Shown: positions 1 through 8,868 of the stretch, in pieces | Layout: each line of letters starts with the position of its first letter | Position numbering within the stretch: the stretch's first letter is position 1 | Assembly: GCA_038234785.1 (NCBI GenBank) | Contig: JBBQTC010000006.1 | Span: 1-64,000, forward strand | Origin: UBA668 sp038234785 | Lineage (GTDB): Bacteria > Actinomycetota > Acidimicrobiia > Acidimicrobiales > Ilumatobacteraceae | Length of the DNA stretch: 64,000 nucleotides | Reading direction: 5' to 3' | Program-made: the position numbers and the translations under genes | The notes under the pieces: generated by a model | What the model saw: only the letters and a program-made list of their open reading frames with translations | Told to the model about the DNA's origin: nothing | Databases searched by the model: none

Positions 1-142
1 TGAACAATCTGGCCAAGCGAATCAAGCGCGTCGCGTTCGGGATCGTGAACTTCCGACACCACCGCGTCCGGTGCCTGCTCTACGCCGGCCGCCCCGACTG
101 GACCCTCCTACCAACGATCCAACCCTGAAACGCGGAGAGCCC
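1..142 (+). mobile_element. Right end of an ISL3-type insertion sequence
   Basis: Downstream of the transposase stop, the sequence on the minus strand from position 142 begins GGGCTCTCCGCGTTTCAG, close to the terminal inverted repeats I recall for ISL3 elements. The boundary is therefore placed at 141-142. ISL3 elements usually make 8-bp target duplications, so the flanking bases just after 142 (TTGAAGGG) are the predicted duplication. The other end of the element is outside the window, so neither the duplication nor the partner repeat can be checked here. Confidence 0.65.
3..128 (+). CDS. Transposase C-terminal end, ISL3 type (partial)
   Basis: An open frame enters from the left edge and stops with TGA at 126-128, giving the last 41 residues of a protein. 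The basic tail with AKRIKRVAFG followed by LLYAGRPDW matches, from memory, the extreme C-terminus of ISL3-family transposases, which cut and join DNA with a DDE catalytic domain lying outside this window. The stop codon falls inside the putative terminal inverted repeat, as is usual when the transposase gene runs to the end of the element. Only the tail is visible, so completeness and activity cannot be judged. Confidence 0.75.
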   Translation, partial: NNLAKRIKRVAFGIVNFRHHRVRCLLYAGRPDWTLLPTIQP

Positions 143-245
143 TTGAAGGGGCGGCGAACGCCGAGGGCGATATGACTCCTACCATCGCACCACCGACGCT
201 GGCCGTGACGAGAACGAGGGAGACGCGAATATTCTTGTATCTCAT
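143..245 (-). pseudogene. Secreted-protein gene cut by the insertion sequence
   Basis: An ATG at 245 preceded by a strong ribosome site (AAGGAGAG) opens a frame of 45 codons. It starts with a basic Met-Arg-Tyr-Lys segment, a hydrophobic stretch and the signal-peptidase site AFA-A at about residues 29-32. Immediately after this site the frame enters the insertion-sequence inverted repeat and ends by chance at 108-110. The start overlaps the stop of the upstream lipoprotein gene by ATGA, so the two were translationally coupled. The signal peptide is intact but the mature protein is lost, or lies beyond the element outside the window. Its function is unknown. Confidence 0.7.
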
Positions 246-1135
246 GGTAACTCTCCTTGTAGCTTTCCGTATCGGAGCTGGATGAGTTCGAGGAGAAGCG
301 CCTCGTTCTCGAACACAAAGGCTGACTCTGCATTGCGAAAGAGTTCGATGTAGGTCGCTTCGTAGTTCGTCTCGACTCGACATTGAGCATCGGCAAGAGC
401 AACAGCAAATTCGGTTGCCGGCGATGCAGACTCGCCTTGCGTCGCAGGGTTGCGAGTGGCAGCCGCAAGTTGAACCGCATCGCTGATCGTCTGGACGTCG
501 TAGCCTTTGAGACGCATGCACGCCGACCAAGCCCCGGCGAGAGCAGCAACCTGTGGGGCGGCGCTGAACGCGGAGTAGAAGTCGATTCGCTTCGCCTCAA
601 GCTCCTCGCGGCGGCGCTCGTAGAGCAACGAGTCGACGAACAGCGCCGAAGTCGTTCTCGCGCGACATGCCCCAACGATGTCGTCAAACGCCGTCATCTG
701 GCTTTTCGACAACGCTGCGCGGTACTCACCGACCGGATCATCAGCTTGAAGCTGCGGCAGCGAGTCGGAGAACCCGTATCCATCTCTCCGTGCCTGGCTG
801 ATTGGTAGAAGCCGGAGAATCGGCTTCACATCGGCCAAAATCAGGGAAGAAGTCGGCTCTGTAGCCGGCCAAGAGAAGCCGGACTCCTGGACGCACGAGC
901 GCATGCGTTCAAAGCCAGCGTGCTCAAGCTCGAACGCGCCCGATGACCCGCCATACAGCGACGAGTCGATCACAGAGACATTGTCGTCGGGCGTGAACCT
1001 TGCTTGTATCTCACGCCGGTGGCTACCACCGAAGTCGATGGTGACAGTCGGCGTCGTAGAGCATCCAGAAGTCAAAATCACACCAGATAGGGCGGCGGTG
1101 ACAAGCGTTGCCTTCGCAACTGCGAACATCCACAT
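242..1135 (-). CDS. Putative lipoprotein of unknown function
   Basis: A 297-residue protein with an N-terminal hydrophobic segment ending in TSGC at Cys25, read as a lipoprotein signal; the -3 residue is Thr rather than the usual Leu. The mature part is acidic to neutral, contains several isolated cysteines and shows no family I recognise. The ATG at 1135 is preferred because it puts the signal peptide at the extreme N-terminus; 1129 and 1168 are alternatives. The codon use and G+C are visibly lower than in the genes to the right, and it sits next to an insertion sequence, which suggests an accessory region. It is coupled by ATGA to the interrupted secreted-protein gene downstream. Confidence 0.6.
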   Translation of the reverse strand: MWMFAVAKATLVTAALSGVILTSGCSTTPTVTIDFGGSHRREIQARFTPDDNVSVIDSSLYGGSSGAFELEHAGFERMRSCVQESGFSWPATEPTSSLILADVKPILRLLPISQARRDGYGFSDSLPQLQADDPVGEYRAALSKSQMTAFDDIVGACRARTTSALFVDSLLYERRREELEAKRIDFYSAFSAAPQVAALAGAWSACMRLKGYDVQTISDAVQLAAATRNPATQGESASPATEFAVALADAQCRVETNYEATYIELFRNAESAFVFENEALLLELIQLRYGKLQGELP

Positions 1136-1526
1136 CGGGCTTCGGCAAATCGGCGACCACACAGTCATTCAGTGTCGCCATTGCGTGAACTGTTCCGCCC
1201 CCAAGCGGCCAGCCCCGCCCTCCAACGGTCGGATGTCTTGTGAGTTGCGTGCCTCGGTTTGGACACGACGCGCATGGACGCCGGTCGATCGGCGAGAAGT
1301 TGGCAACGTTCGCCGTTGCTCCCGGGTTGCTCCCGATCGTGAGATCCGAGTCCGGCCGAATGGACCCTCTGAGCAGGTACGACTCGACTCACGGCACCCC
1401 GATCTGCAAATCCCTCCCGTTCCGCCAAGGGTGTTCGTGGACGTTCACCGACGTCCACCGATGTACAAAGTTGTCCGTTCGCGAGCGCGGCGGGTCGACC
1501 ACGAAGCTCAGCTCGGCACGAGCGGG
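1136..1526. other. Gap of about 390 bases with no convincing gene
   Basis: Open frames exist on both strands, but none has a plausible ribosome site, family match or coding-like third-position bias. The stretch presumably holds the promoter of the lipoprotein gene that reads leftward from 1135, and the end of the anti-sigma-like gene that stops at 1527. No clear hairpin or repeat was seen. Confidence 0.5.
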
Positions 1527-2987
1527 TCACGGAAGGTCGATGCGGACGTAGCCGTCGGCGCCTAGCAGCACCACGAAGCGTGCCGGGTGCAGGACCGAGG
1601 GGTAGTTGAAGCCAGGCAGGTCGTAGCGGTCGACCGAGCCGTCAGGTCGACCCTCGTACAGCACAGGCGGCACGTCGGGCGCGCCGATCCCGTCGTACTG
1701 CCACAGCAACACGCCGCCGTCGTCGGTGGGCACCAGCATCGGCATGTCACGCCCGCCGATGGTGCTGTCGAGAACCCAACGCCGCTCCCCGCCGACATCT
1801 CGGCGGACGACGGTCGCGGTGCCATCACCGGCGTACTCGATCCAAGCCTCGGTCGCCGCAGGCGGCAGCGCGACGCCGGTCGCGGACGCCCAGCCGATGA
1901 TGAGCGGGTCGGACGTCGCCGGCTGACGTTCGCCATGGCCACAGCAGCCCACCTGCACGAGTCCGTCCGCTGTGGCGACCACCGTCGAATCACCCGACGT
2001 GTCGAGCAACACGCCCGACGACGCCACCGTCTCCCCGGCACGTGGGCCGGAGGTGGCGACAGCGATCGCACCACCGGAGTCCGCGGATGTTCGACTGCTC
2101 AGTGCGAGGTACAGGACATCGTCGGGCCCGAACGACAGTGGGCGTGCCACCCACTGCGGATCGACCCTGACGTCGACCGTCGCGCCGTTATCGACGAATG
2201 TGAGCACGTGGTCATTCGTTCGGAAGGTGGCCAGTCGGCCCGACTCCGTGGCGAGCACCACCGTGCAGTCGCCTGCGCTGGAACAACCAGGATCGGGGAG
2301 GTCGAGTGGTTCGAAGGACAGTCGCGGATCGACCACCGCGGCGCCGAATGCGGCGCAAGCCGGTTCGATCTTCGGGCTCGTCTCACCCGCGCCGCAGCTG
2401 ATGCCGGTGCCCGAGTCGAGGAACGTCCACACGCCGGCGACGTCCTGGAGCCAGATCGGTTGGTTCTCGTAACAGGGCTGCCCCACCGTCGGGCACGTGC
2501 TCTGGTCGGCGATCGCCACGACCTGGGCGAAACCGCCGCGACAGGCGTCGATGGTCAACCCGGTGAACGGCGCTGGAGGACGGGAGGGGAACAGTGCTGA
2601 CACCGCAGCCAGCAACGTCGCCTCGTCGCACGACGCGGTGACCGGCACCACCGTGCCGGCCGTCGACCCGGTGACCGTCGACCCGGTGACCGTCGACTGG
2701 GTGGAGGCCGACTGGGTGGACGCCGTGGGTTGCGTCGGCGGCGTGGTGGCGGGCACCACCCTGCTCACCGAGTCGTCGCGGACGACGAGGACGGTGATCA
2801 GCAATGCCGCAGCTGCCACCAGCGACCAGCCGACGGCCCACCAGCCGCGACGGCTCGGCGGAGCGCTCGCGCGGCGACCGGTGTCGCCCACGATCGCGGC
2901 GAGACCTGCGTCCACGTCGATCACAGTGCGTACGTCGGCACGGACGTCGCGCGCCGCGCGTGCGGCGATTTCGTCGATCGATGCCAT
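1527..2987 (-). CDS. Membrane-anchored partner of ECF sigma factor (possible anti-sigma)
   Basis: This protein of about 486 residues has a short cytoplasmic N-terminus (residues 1-46, acidic, starting ASIDEIAARAARDVRADV), one membrane span near 50-70 and a Thr/Ser-rich linker (about 75-115) containing STVTG repeats. A Cys-rich extracytoplasmic domain of some 370 residues follows, with CPTVGQPC, CSSAGDC and GCCG motifs. Its start (ATG 2987, or GTG 2990) overlaps the stop of the upstream ECF sigma gene, the arrangement typical of sigma/anti-sigma pairs. No zinc-binding HxxxCxxC anti-sigma motif is present, so the anti-sigma role is inferred from layout and topology only. The outer domain may sense an envelope signal. 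Confidence 0.6.
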   Translation of the reverse strand: MASIDEIAARAARDVRADVRTVIDVDAGLAAIVGDTGRRASAPPSRRGWWAVGWSLVAAAALLITVLVVRDDSVSRVVPATTPPTQPTASTQSASTQSTVTGSTVTGSTAGTVVPVTASCDEATLLAAVSALFPSRPPAPFTGLTIDACRGGFAQVVAIADQSTCPTVGQPCYENQPIWLQDVAGVWTFLDSGTGISCGAGETSPKIEPACAAFGAAVVDPRLSFEPLDLPDPGCSSAGDCTVVLATESGRLATFRTNDHVLTFVDNGATVDVRVDPQWVARPLSFGPDDVLYLALSSRTSADSGGAIAVATSGPRAGETVASSGVLLDTSGDSTVVATADGLVQVGCCGHGERQPATSDPLIIGWASATGVALPPAATEAWIEYAGDGTATVVRRDVGGERRWVLDSTIGGRDMPMLVPTDDGGVLLWQYDGIGAPDVPPVLYEGRPDGSVDRYDLPGFNYPSVLHPARFVVLLGADGYVRIDLP

Positions 2988-3493
2988 CACTCGATCACCT
3001 CCTGTGCACCCAACGATGCAGCCAACGAACTACGGGCCGAGAACAGCGTGGACTTCACGGTGCCGACGCTGATCTCCAACACCTGGGCGATCTCCTCCAG
3101 AGGCAGATCGTCCACATAGCGCAACGCCGTCACGGCGCGCTGGCGTTCGGGAAGCGACCGCACCAGCACCCAGAACCGGTCATCGACGCCGAAGCCCTCG
3201 GAAGCAGTGGTCGCAGCAACCGCGAGCGTCAACGTTCGTTGCTCGGTCGCGTGCCGGCGATGCGAGTCGATCGCCAGGTTGACCGTCGCCCGTCGGACCC
3301 ACGCGCCCGGCCGATCCAGAGCCGACACCTTCGGCCACTCACGGTACGCACGCAGCAGCGCTTCCTGCGCCAGCTCCGCTCCGACTTCGCGGCTGCCGCA
3401 CATGGAGGCCGCAAGCGCAACCATCCTGGGGAACTCCCGGCGGTACACCGCCTCGAAGTCGGACGTCCCCGTCGCCCGGTTGCCCCGCTGCAT
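2987..3493 (-). CDS. ECF (SigE/SigM-like) RNA polymerase sigma factor
   Basis: This 168-residue protein has the two-domain layout of group 4 sigma factors. Region 2 spans about residues 12-80 (DFEAVYRREF, then AQEALLRAYREW), and region 4 about 108-160 (LPERQRAVTALRYVDDLP followed by the EEIAQVLEISVGTVKS helix-turn-helix). It would direct RNA polymerase to a small stress or envelope regulon. The ATG at 3493 is chosen because region 2 begins right after it; the frame stays open far upstream but without sigma-like sequence. The downstream membrane protein overlaps it and is the likely regulator. Confidence 0.88.
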   Translation of the reverse strand: MQRGNRATGTSDFEAVYRREFPRMVALAASMCGSREVGAELAQEALLRAYREWPKVSALDRPGAWVRRATVNLAIDSHRRHATEQRTLTLAVAATTASEGFGVDDRFWVLVRSLPERQRAVTALRYVDDLPLEEIAQVLEISVGTVKSTLFSARSSLAASLGAQEVIE

Positions 3494-3633
3494 CACGTTC
3501 ACAGTCCAACACACGCACCCGCCACCCGAAAGGTTCAGTACGTGGACAAGAAGCTTCGAGTGCTCAGAGGACGAGCACAGCACATGGCAGCCGCTCGACG
3601 GCCGCACCACTTGCTCACTGGGTTCGTCCCCGC

Positions 3634-4179
3634 TCAGGCAGAAGCGGACGCAATCACCGAGGCGAGGAAGGCGACGGTGGCTTCCTGCGTCGGCGTGATG
3701 TCCGTGTGGTACCCGATGTTGAAGGTGCGCGATCCGGCGAACGCGTACGGGGTGTCGCCGCACTGGTAGATGATCGCCGCATCGGCACCGTCCACCGCGA
3801 CCTCCGTCGCCTCCCCGGCGTTGCCGGATGAGCACTTCTGCCCCCCGAACTGGGTGACATCGGAGTCGTACACGGCGCGTGCCGCAGTGGGGCTAGCAAA
3901 GGTGAACACCGTCGCGCCTCCGAGGAAGGTGCCGTCGGTCGAGGCCAGCGGGCACCACACCTGACTGGTCGCAGTGGGCTTGATGAGCGAACGATCGCTC
4001 GGCCCGGCAACGATGTCTGCGCCCACGGCAGCGCGTGCCGCGGCAGAGCCGACCCACGAGCACGCCGGATCCGAGACCACAGTGGTGGCGACCGCCGCCG
4101 TCGCGCCGGTTCGTGTCGAGCCTGGGTCGTCGGAGCAGGCTCCACCGGCGAAGCAAACCATGGACAAGAGCACCGTCAT
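3634..4179 (-). CDS. Small secreted lipoprotein, unknown function
   Basis: A 181-residue protein whose signal peptide ends in the lipobox AGGAC (Cys15). The mature part carries four further cysteines (near ACSW, VWCPL, KCSS and YQCGD) that could form two disulfides. The general look (ACSW near the start, alternating hydrophobic strands, a YDSDV stretch) resembles the small DUF3558-like lipoproteins of actinobacteria, but this is an impression only. It lies 15 bases downstream of the acyltransferase gene on the same strand and 140 bases upstream of the sigma gene, so it is probably the last gene of the acyltransferase transcript. Confidence 0.6.
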   Translation of the reverse strand: MTVLLSMVCFAGGACSDDPGSTRTGATAAVATTVVSDPACSWVGSAAARAAVGADIVAGPSDRSLIKPTATSQVWCPLASTDGTFLGGATVFTFASPTAARAVYDSDVTQFGGQKCSSGNAGEATEVAVDGADAAIIYQCGDTPYAFAGSRTFNIGYHTDITPTQEATVAFLASVIASASA

Positions 4180-4194
4180 CGAGACCTGCGTTGC

Positions 4195-6117
4195 TCAGGT
4201 CACCATCGGGACGATCAGTGCCCTCGTCAGCTCGGCGCCGCTGTTCACCGTCGGGTCACCTTCGCCGTAGCTGGGGTGGAGACCGTCGGGAAGCAATCGC
4301 GCCGCGTCGCCGGTGGCGGCGATGTACGCGGCGATGTCGACGATGGTCACTTCGTCGGGCCGCTGCGCCTGCAGATCGTGGAGCAGCGACGTCCACACCG
4401 CGAAACGCTCGGGATGAGAGGAGTTCGGATCCTCGGGCAGCGTCAACCACAGCACCTTCCGAGCACCCGTGGCCGCGACGATCGTGTCGTTGAGGGCCAC
4501 CATCTCCGACAGAAGCCACGCGCGGTACGTCGGGTCGGTGACGTTCATCCAGGTGTTGCCGAGTGCGGGCACCTTGCGATCGGCGACGTCACGCGTGCCC
4601 GACCACACCACCGCCGCGTCGAGGCCGCCGAACCGGGCGGCCACGTCGGCGATGGCCGTCGTCCAGTCGCAGTCGGCTGCTGGCTCGTAGACCGTTGCGC
4701 CTGCGGTCGCCCGCATCGCGCCCGCCCGCCCGGTGGGGCAGCCGAGCGTGGTGTAGGAGGTGGCCACTTGGATCTCGGTGAAACCGCCTCGTGCTGCTCC
4801 GAGGCCGAGGTCGAGTGCCTTGGAATCGCCGAAGAACCCGACCCGAACCGGTGGCGGTGCGAGCGTCGTCGAGGTGATCGTCGTCGACGGAGCGGTGGGG
4901 ACCGTGGTGGTGGAGGCGAGCGTCGGCGTGTCGATCGTGGTCGAGGCGTTGGCGGCGACGACCGAGTTGAAGTCGGCGGCGGCGGCTTCGAAGTCGGTGC
5001 CGGGCGCGGCCTCGGAGACACCGACTGCGCCGACGAACAGCACCAGTGCCGCCGCAGCACCAGCGGCTACGGCGATCCGCCGTCCCTTCACCGCTCCCGA
5101 GCGCACCGGACGTTCGAGCCACCGCTCCGACAGCAGGGCGAGCGCGAGCGTCGCCGCGATGGTGGCCCAGGGCACGAGCGCGTCGGCCATCCCGGCCCTT
5201 CGGAACGTCTGCAACAACGGCCAGTGGAACAGGTACACCGCATACGAGATCTGCCCGAGGCGAGCCATCGGGAACCAGTCCAGCAGGCGACCCAGGCGCG
5301 GAACCCCGGAGACGGCCACGATCACCGCGGTCGCGACTGCGGCGCAGACGAGCATCCCGCCATGGCGGAACCACGGGTCGCTGACGTCGAGCCGCAGGAC
5401 GACCCAGGCGAGCATCGCGACACCGGCGACCGACACGGCTCCGGCGACGCGTTGCGCTGCCCGTCCTGACCACCGCCGACGCCGCAAGGTCAGCGCGGCA
5501 AGTGCCCCGACGAGCATCTCACCGGCTCGGGTGAACGTCGAGTAGTACGACAGCACCGGCGAGTCCGACGCCGCCCAGATCGCAAGGATGCTGCCGAGGA
5601 GGCCGAGGCTGACGGCGGTGACCATCCATCGTCGACGGCGGCAGAGCATGAGGGTGAGGGGCAGGATGAGATACAGCTGCTCCTCGATCGCCAGCGACCA
5701 GTAGTGGAGCACCGGCGAGGCGGCAGCGTCGACCCCGTACCGCTGCCGAGCGAGGACGTGTCCCCAGTTCGCGAGCTGGGCGAGGGCGAAATGGAGATCC
5801 CGACGGAAGTCGGCCGTCAACCACCCGGCGAGCGACCAACCGATCGCGATCGCGGCCAGCGTGGCCAACGACACGGGCATCAGACGGCGTGCTCGACGGG
5901 CCGAGAACCGACGCAACGACAGCGAGCCGGTCGTCTCGACCTCGCGCACGATGATCGACGAGATCAGGAACCCTGACAGGGCGAAGAAGATCGACACGCC
6001 GATGAAGCCGCCCGGCACCTGCGCCGGCCAGATGTGGAAGCACACGACCGCCAAGACGGCCAGCCCTCGCAACCCGTCGAGCCCGGCGATGCGATCGATG
6101 CCTCGTGACGGCACCAC
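4195..6117 (-). CDS. OafA-type membrane acyltransferase with SGNH domain
   Basis: The 640-residue protein has the classic two-part layout. Residues 1-360 form an acyltransferase-3 membrane domain with about ten spans and the conserved GLDGLRGLAVLAVVCFH segment (catalytic His28). A Thr-rich linker (about 393-425) leads to a C-terminal SGNH hydrolase-like domain (about 430-640) with GDS near 434 and the DxxH pair at about Asp611/His614. Such enzymes move acetyl groups from the cytoplasm to extracytoplasmic sugars of cell-wall polymers or exported glycans. The acceptor here is unknown. The ATG at 6117 places the first span directly at the N-terminus. Confidence 0.88.
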   Translation of the reverse strand: MVPSRGIDRIAGLDGLRGLAVLAVVCFHIWPAQVPGGFIGVSIFFALSGFLISSIIVREVETTGSLSLRRFSARRARRLMPVSLATLAAIAIGWSLAGWLTADFRRDLHFALAQLANWGHVLARQRYGVDAAASPVLHYWSLAIEEQLYLILPLTLMLCRRRRWMVTAVSLGLLGSILAIWAASDSPVLSYYSTFTRAGEMLVGALAALTLRRRRWSGRAAQRVAGAVSVAGVAMLAWVVLRLDVSDPWFRHGGMLVCAAVATAVIVAVSGVPRLGRLLDWFPMARLGQISYAVYLFHWPLLQTFRRAGMADALVPWATIAATLALALLSERWLERPVRSGAVKGRRIAVAAGAAAALVLFVGAVGVSEAAPGTDFEAAAADFNSVVAANASTTIDTPTLASTTTVPTAPSTTITSTTLAPPPVRVGFFGDSKALDLGLGAARGGFTEIQVATSYTTLGCPTGRAGAMRATAGATVYEPAADCDWTTAIADVAARFGGLDAAVVWSGTRDVADRKVPALGNTWMNVTDPTYRAWLLSEMVALNDTIVAATGARKVLWLTLPEDPNSSHPERFAVWTSLLHDLQAQRPDEVTIVDIAAYIAATGDAARLLPDGLHPSYGEGDPTVNSGAELTRALIVPMVT

Positions 6118-6360
6118 GTCCCTCCCCGTTCACCGTTGGTCCCGGCGAACCTTAGCCAGCACGCCATCGACGATGTCGGCGCGGAGAATTCTGCAAGTCG
6201 GCTGTAGGTGGGCGTCAAGCGGCCGGGCGCACCGTGGGCCACATGGAACGGATCGTCGTCGACACCTACGGGATCATCATCGTCTGAGCGACGACACGGT
6301 CGACCGGGCGTAGGGTGCGGTGTGCGGGCGACCGTCTGCCCGAGAACCCGAGGAGTGCCC

Positions 6361-7497
6361 GTGAGCGATGTCTCTGCCACCATGCGTCAGCTGCGATCGC
6401 TGGTCACTGCCGACGGTCAGCTGGAGTTGTCCATCGCCGAGGTGCCGACCCCGGTGCCGGCAGAGCACGAGGTGCTGGTCCGCGTCGAGGCCGCCCCGAT
6501 CAACCCGAGCGACCTCGGACTGCTCCTCGCCGCCGCCGATCTCCGTGAGGCGACGTCGTCCGGGACACCGGATGCTCCCGTCGTCACCGCACCGATTCCC
6601 GCTGCACTGCTGCCCGGCATGCGCGCTCGGATCGGCGAATCGATGCCGGTCGGCAACGAGTGCTGCGGCACCGTGGTCGCTGCCGGCTCGTCACCCGAAG
6701 CGCAGGCGATGCTCGGCAAGCTCGTCGCAATGGCCGGCGGCGCCAGCTACGCCGAGTATCGCAACGTGCCGACGATGTTGTGCATGGTGCTCAAGGCCGG
6801 CACCAAGCCCGCCGAGGGCGCGTCCTGCTTCGTCAACCCACTGACGGCACTGGGCATGGTGGAGACGATGCGGATGGAGGGTCACACGGCGCTCGTCCAC
6901 ACCGCCGCGGCGTCGAACCTCGGCCAGATGCTGAACCGCATCTGCCTCGCCGACGACGTCCCGCTGGTCAGCATCGTGCGACGCCCGGACCAAGCCGCCA
7001 TCCTCACCGGCCAGGGCGCGGTGCATGTGTGCGACTCGAGCGCGCCCACGTTCCTCGACGATCTCACTGCCGCACTCGTGGCCACGGGCGCCACCATCGC
7101 CTTCGACGCGATCGGCGGCGGACCGCTGGCCGGCCAGATCCTCGGGTGCATGGAGGCAGCCGCCAACGCGACGGCGACCGAATACAGCCGATACGGGAGC
7201 ACGACCCACAAGCAGGTGTACATCTACGGTGGCCTCGACCGCGGCCCGACCGAGCTCACCCGCAACTTCGGGATGGCCTGGGGCCTCGGCGGCTGGCTGC
7301 TCACGCCATTCCTGGGCAAGGTCGGACTCGAGACGATGATGCGCCTTCGCGACCGCGTCGTCGACGAGCTCACCACCACCTTCGCCAGCCACTACACCGA
7401 CGAGATCTCGCTGGCGGGTGCGCTCGACCTCGGTGTCATGCGTACCTACGCCAAGCAGGCCACCGGCCAGAAGTTCCTCATCCGCCCCACTGCATGA
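6361..7497 (+). CDS. Zinc-independent medium-chain dehydrogenase/quinone oxidoreductase-like enzyme
   Basis: This 378-residue protein starts at GTG 6361 behind GAGGAG. It has the MDR fold: an N-terminal GroES-like catalytic domain (VLVRVEAAPINPSDLG, then GNECCGTVVAAG) and a nucleotide-binding domain. The domain has ALVHTAAASNLGQM in place of the usual AxxGGVG loop. The structural and catalytic zinc ligands of alcohol dehydrogenases are absent, so an NAD(P)H-dependent enoyl or quinone reductase role is more likely. The substrate is not deducible. It is convergent with the adenosine deaminase gene, and their 3' ends overlap by 20 bases. Confidence 0.75.
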   Translation: MSDVSATMRQLRSLVTADGQLELSIAEVPTPVPAEHEVLVRVEAAPINPSDLGLLLAAADLREATSSGTPDAPVVTAPIPAALLPGMRARIGESMPVGNECCGTVVAAGSSPEAQAMLGKLVAMAGGASYAEYRNVPTMLCMVLKAGTKPAEGASCFVNPLTALGMVETMRMEGHTALVHTAAASNLGQMLNRICLADDVPLVSIVRRPDQAAILTGQGAVHVCDSSAPTFLDDLTAALVATGATIAFDAIGGGPLAGQILGCMEAAANATATEYSRYGSTTHKQVYIYGGLDRGPTELTRNFGMAWGLGGWLLTPFLGKVGLETMMRLRDRVVDELTTTFASHYTDEISLAGALDLGVMRTYAKQATGQKFLIRPTA

Positions 7498-8560
7498 ACG
7501 AACCCGCCACCTGCAGCTCGGGTATCCGGGCCGCCCACTGATCGAATTCGTCACGGAGGCGGTGCCGTGTCGGCTCGTCGACGAACGCGGCATCGATGGC
7601 GTGCACGGTGCATCGCCAGATCTCAGGAAGCGTCAGTCCGAGCTCGCCTTCGCACGTGACGAGCTCCTCGGACAAGGTGACGTCGGAGATCGTCAGGTCA
7701 TCGGTGTTGATCGTCACCGGCACGCCGCGACGGATCAGCGCGGGCAGTGGGTGGTCGGCGAAACGAGCGACGGTGCCCGCCTGCACGTTGCTGGTCGGGC
7801 AGAGATCGAGCGTGACACCACGGTCGATCAGGGCCTGCATCACCGATTCGCTCGCCAACGCGGACGCGCCGTGGGCGATGCGATCCGGCTCGAGCTCCAG
7901 CGCCCTCGCCACCAACGAACCGTCGTCGAGCAACTCGCCGGCATGCACCGTGAGGCCGAGACCGCCGGCGCGCGCCACGTCGAACGCTGCTCGATGGACC
8001 GTCGGATCCGGATCCGCCGCCTCGTAGCCGGCAAGGTCGAAACCGGTGACACCCAGGCCGTGATGGGCGACCGCAGCAGCGGCGACCTCAGCCGTCGCCG
8101 CCGGACTGTCGGCGCGGATCGCGACGACGGTCAATCGGACGTCGATGCCGCACCGCCGAGCAGCGGCGTCCGCCGCAGTGGCGACGGCCTCGATCACGTC
8201 GTGCAATGAGAGTCCCTCGCGCCGATGGAAGGACGGCGCCCACTTGATCTCCACGTATCGCACACGGTCGGCGGCCTTGTCCTCGACGAGTTCGGTGGTG
8301 ATGCGAACGAGCGCGTCCCGATGTTGCATGAGCGCGATCGGCAACTCGAACGCCTTGAGCAGTTCGGCCTGCGATCCGGGTCGGGGAGGCGCGACGAGTG
8401 CGTCGAACATGCCGTGCCAGGTCGTGGGCGCGTCGATTCCGTACCGACGGGCGAGTTCGATGGCGGTGGCAGGACGAAGCCCGCCGTCGAGGTGCAGATG
8501 CAGCTCCGCCTTCGGCATCGCCTCGATCAGGCGACGAATCGCACTCGATGTGGCTTCCAT
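7478..8560 (-). CDS. add: Adenosine deaminase
   Basis: This 360-residue amidohydrolase shows the ADA signatures in order. The metal-binding HLHLDG (His21, His23) is at the N-terminus; GLTVHAGE, AHGASAL, LDLCPTSNVQAG and TINTDD follow. It converts adenosine (or deoxyadenosine) to inosine in purine salvage, in the cytosol. The ATG at 8560 is chosen because the family normally begins 10-20 residues before the HxH motif; the frame extends 17 codons further upstream to 8611. Adenine deaminases and aminofutalosine deaminases share the fold, so the exact base substrate carries some uncertainty. Confidence 0.85.
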   Translation of the reverse strand: MEATSSAIRRLIEAMPKAELHLHLDGGLRPATAIELARRYGIDAPTTWHGMFDALVAPPRPGSQAELLKAFELPIALMQHRDALVRITTELVEDKAADRVRYVEIKWAPSFHRREGLSLHDVIEAVATAADAAARRCGIDVRLTVVAIRADSPAATAEVAAAAVAHHGLGVTGFDLAGYEAADPDPTVHRAAFDVARAGGLGLTVHAGELLDDGSLVARALELEPDRIAHGASALASESVMQALIDRGVTLDLCPTSNVQAGTVARFADHPLPALIRRGVPVTINTDDLTISDVTLSEELVTCEGELGLTLPEIWRCTVHAIDAAFVDEPTRHRLRDEFDQWAARIPELQVAGSFMQWGG

Positions 8561-8868
8561 CGCGTCAGTCTGGCCGACGGTCGGCCGTCTCGCCTCTGTT
8601 TCCGTCCGCACAACATCTCGTCAACGCAATGCGATCTGGTCGCTGATGGTGGAACGATTGATGGTGGTGTTGTCGGTCGTGGCGCTGGGACGCGCTCGAC
8701 GGGTGTGATCCGACGCAACCGGACGGCGAGGAATCGTTGATGCCCAGCTCATCGTCACGTTTCCATCAAGAACCACCGCTTTCCTGCCGATGACTTCGCC
8801 ATGCGATCGCAGCAGACGATCACGGCAGGGCTCGCGCCCATGACCGCTTCTCATGCCGAGGTACCTCG
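8561..8868. other. Divergent intergenic stretch, no gene seen
   Basis: About 308 bases between the leftward adenosine deaminase gene and the rightward HExxH membrane-protein gene. It must hold both promoters if each gene has its own. I see no family-like frame, no clear inverted repeat and no recognisable operator. Confidence 0.5.

Noticed and set aside
1165..1530. A minus-strand gene between the lipoprotein and the anti-sigma-like gene
   Set aside because: No ribosome site, no family sequence and a composition typical of chance frames.
4276..5469. Plus-strand open frame opposite the acyltransferase
   Set aside because: Low-complexity Arg/Gly composition and no ribosome site; the minus-strand acyltransferase explains the region fully.
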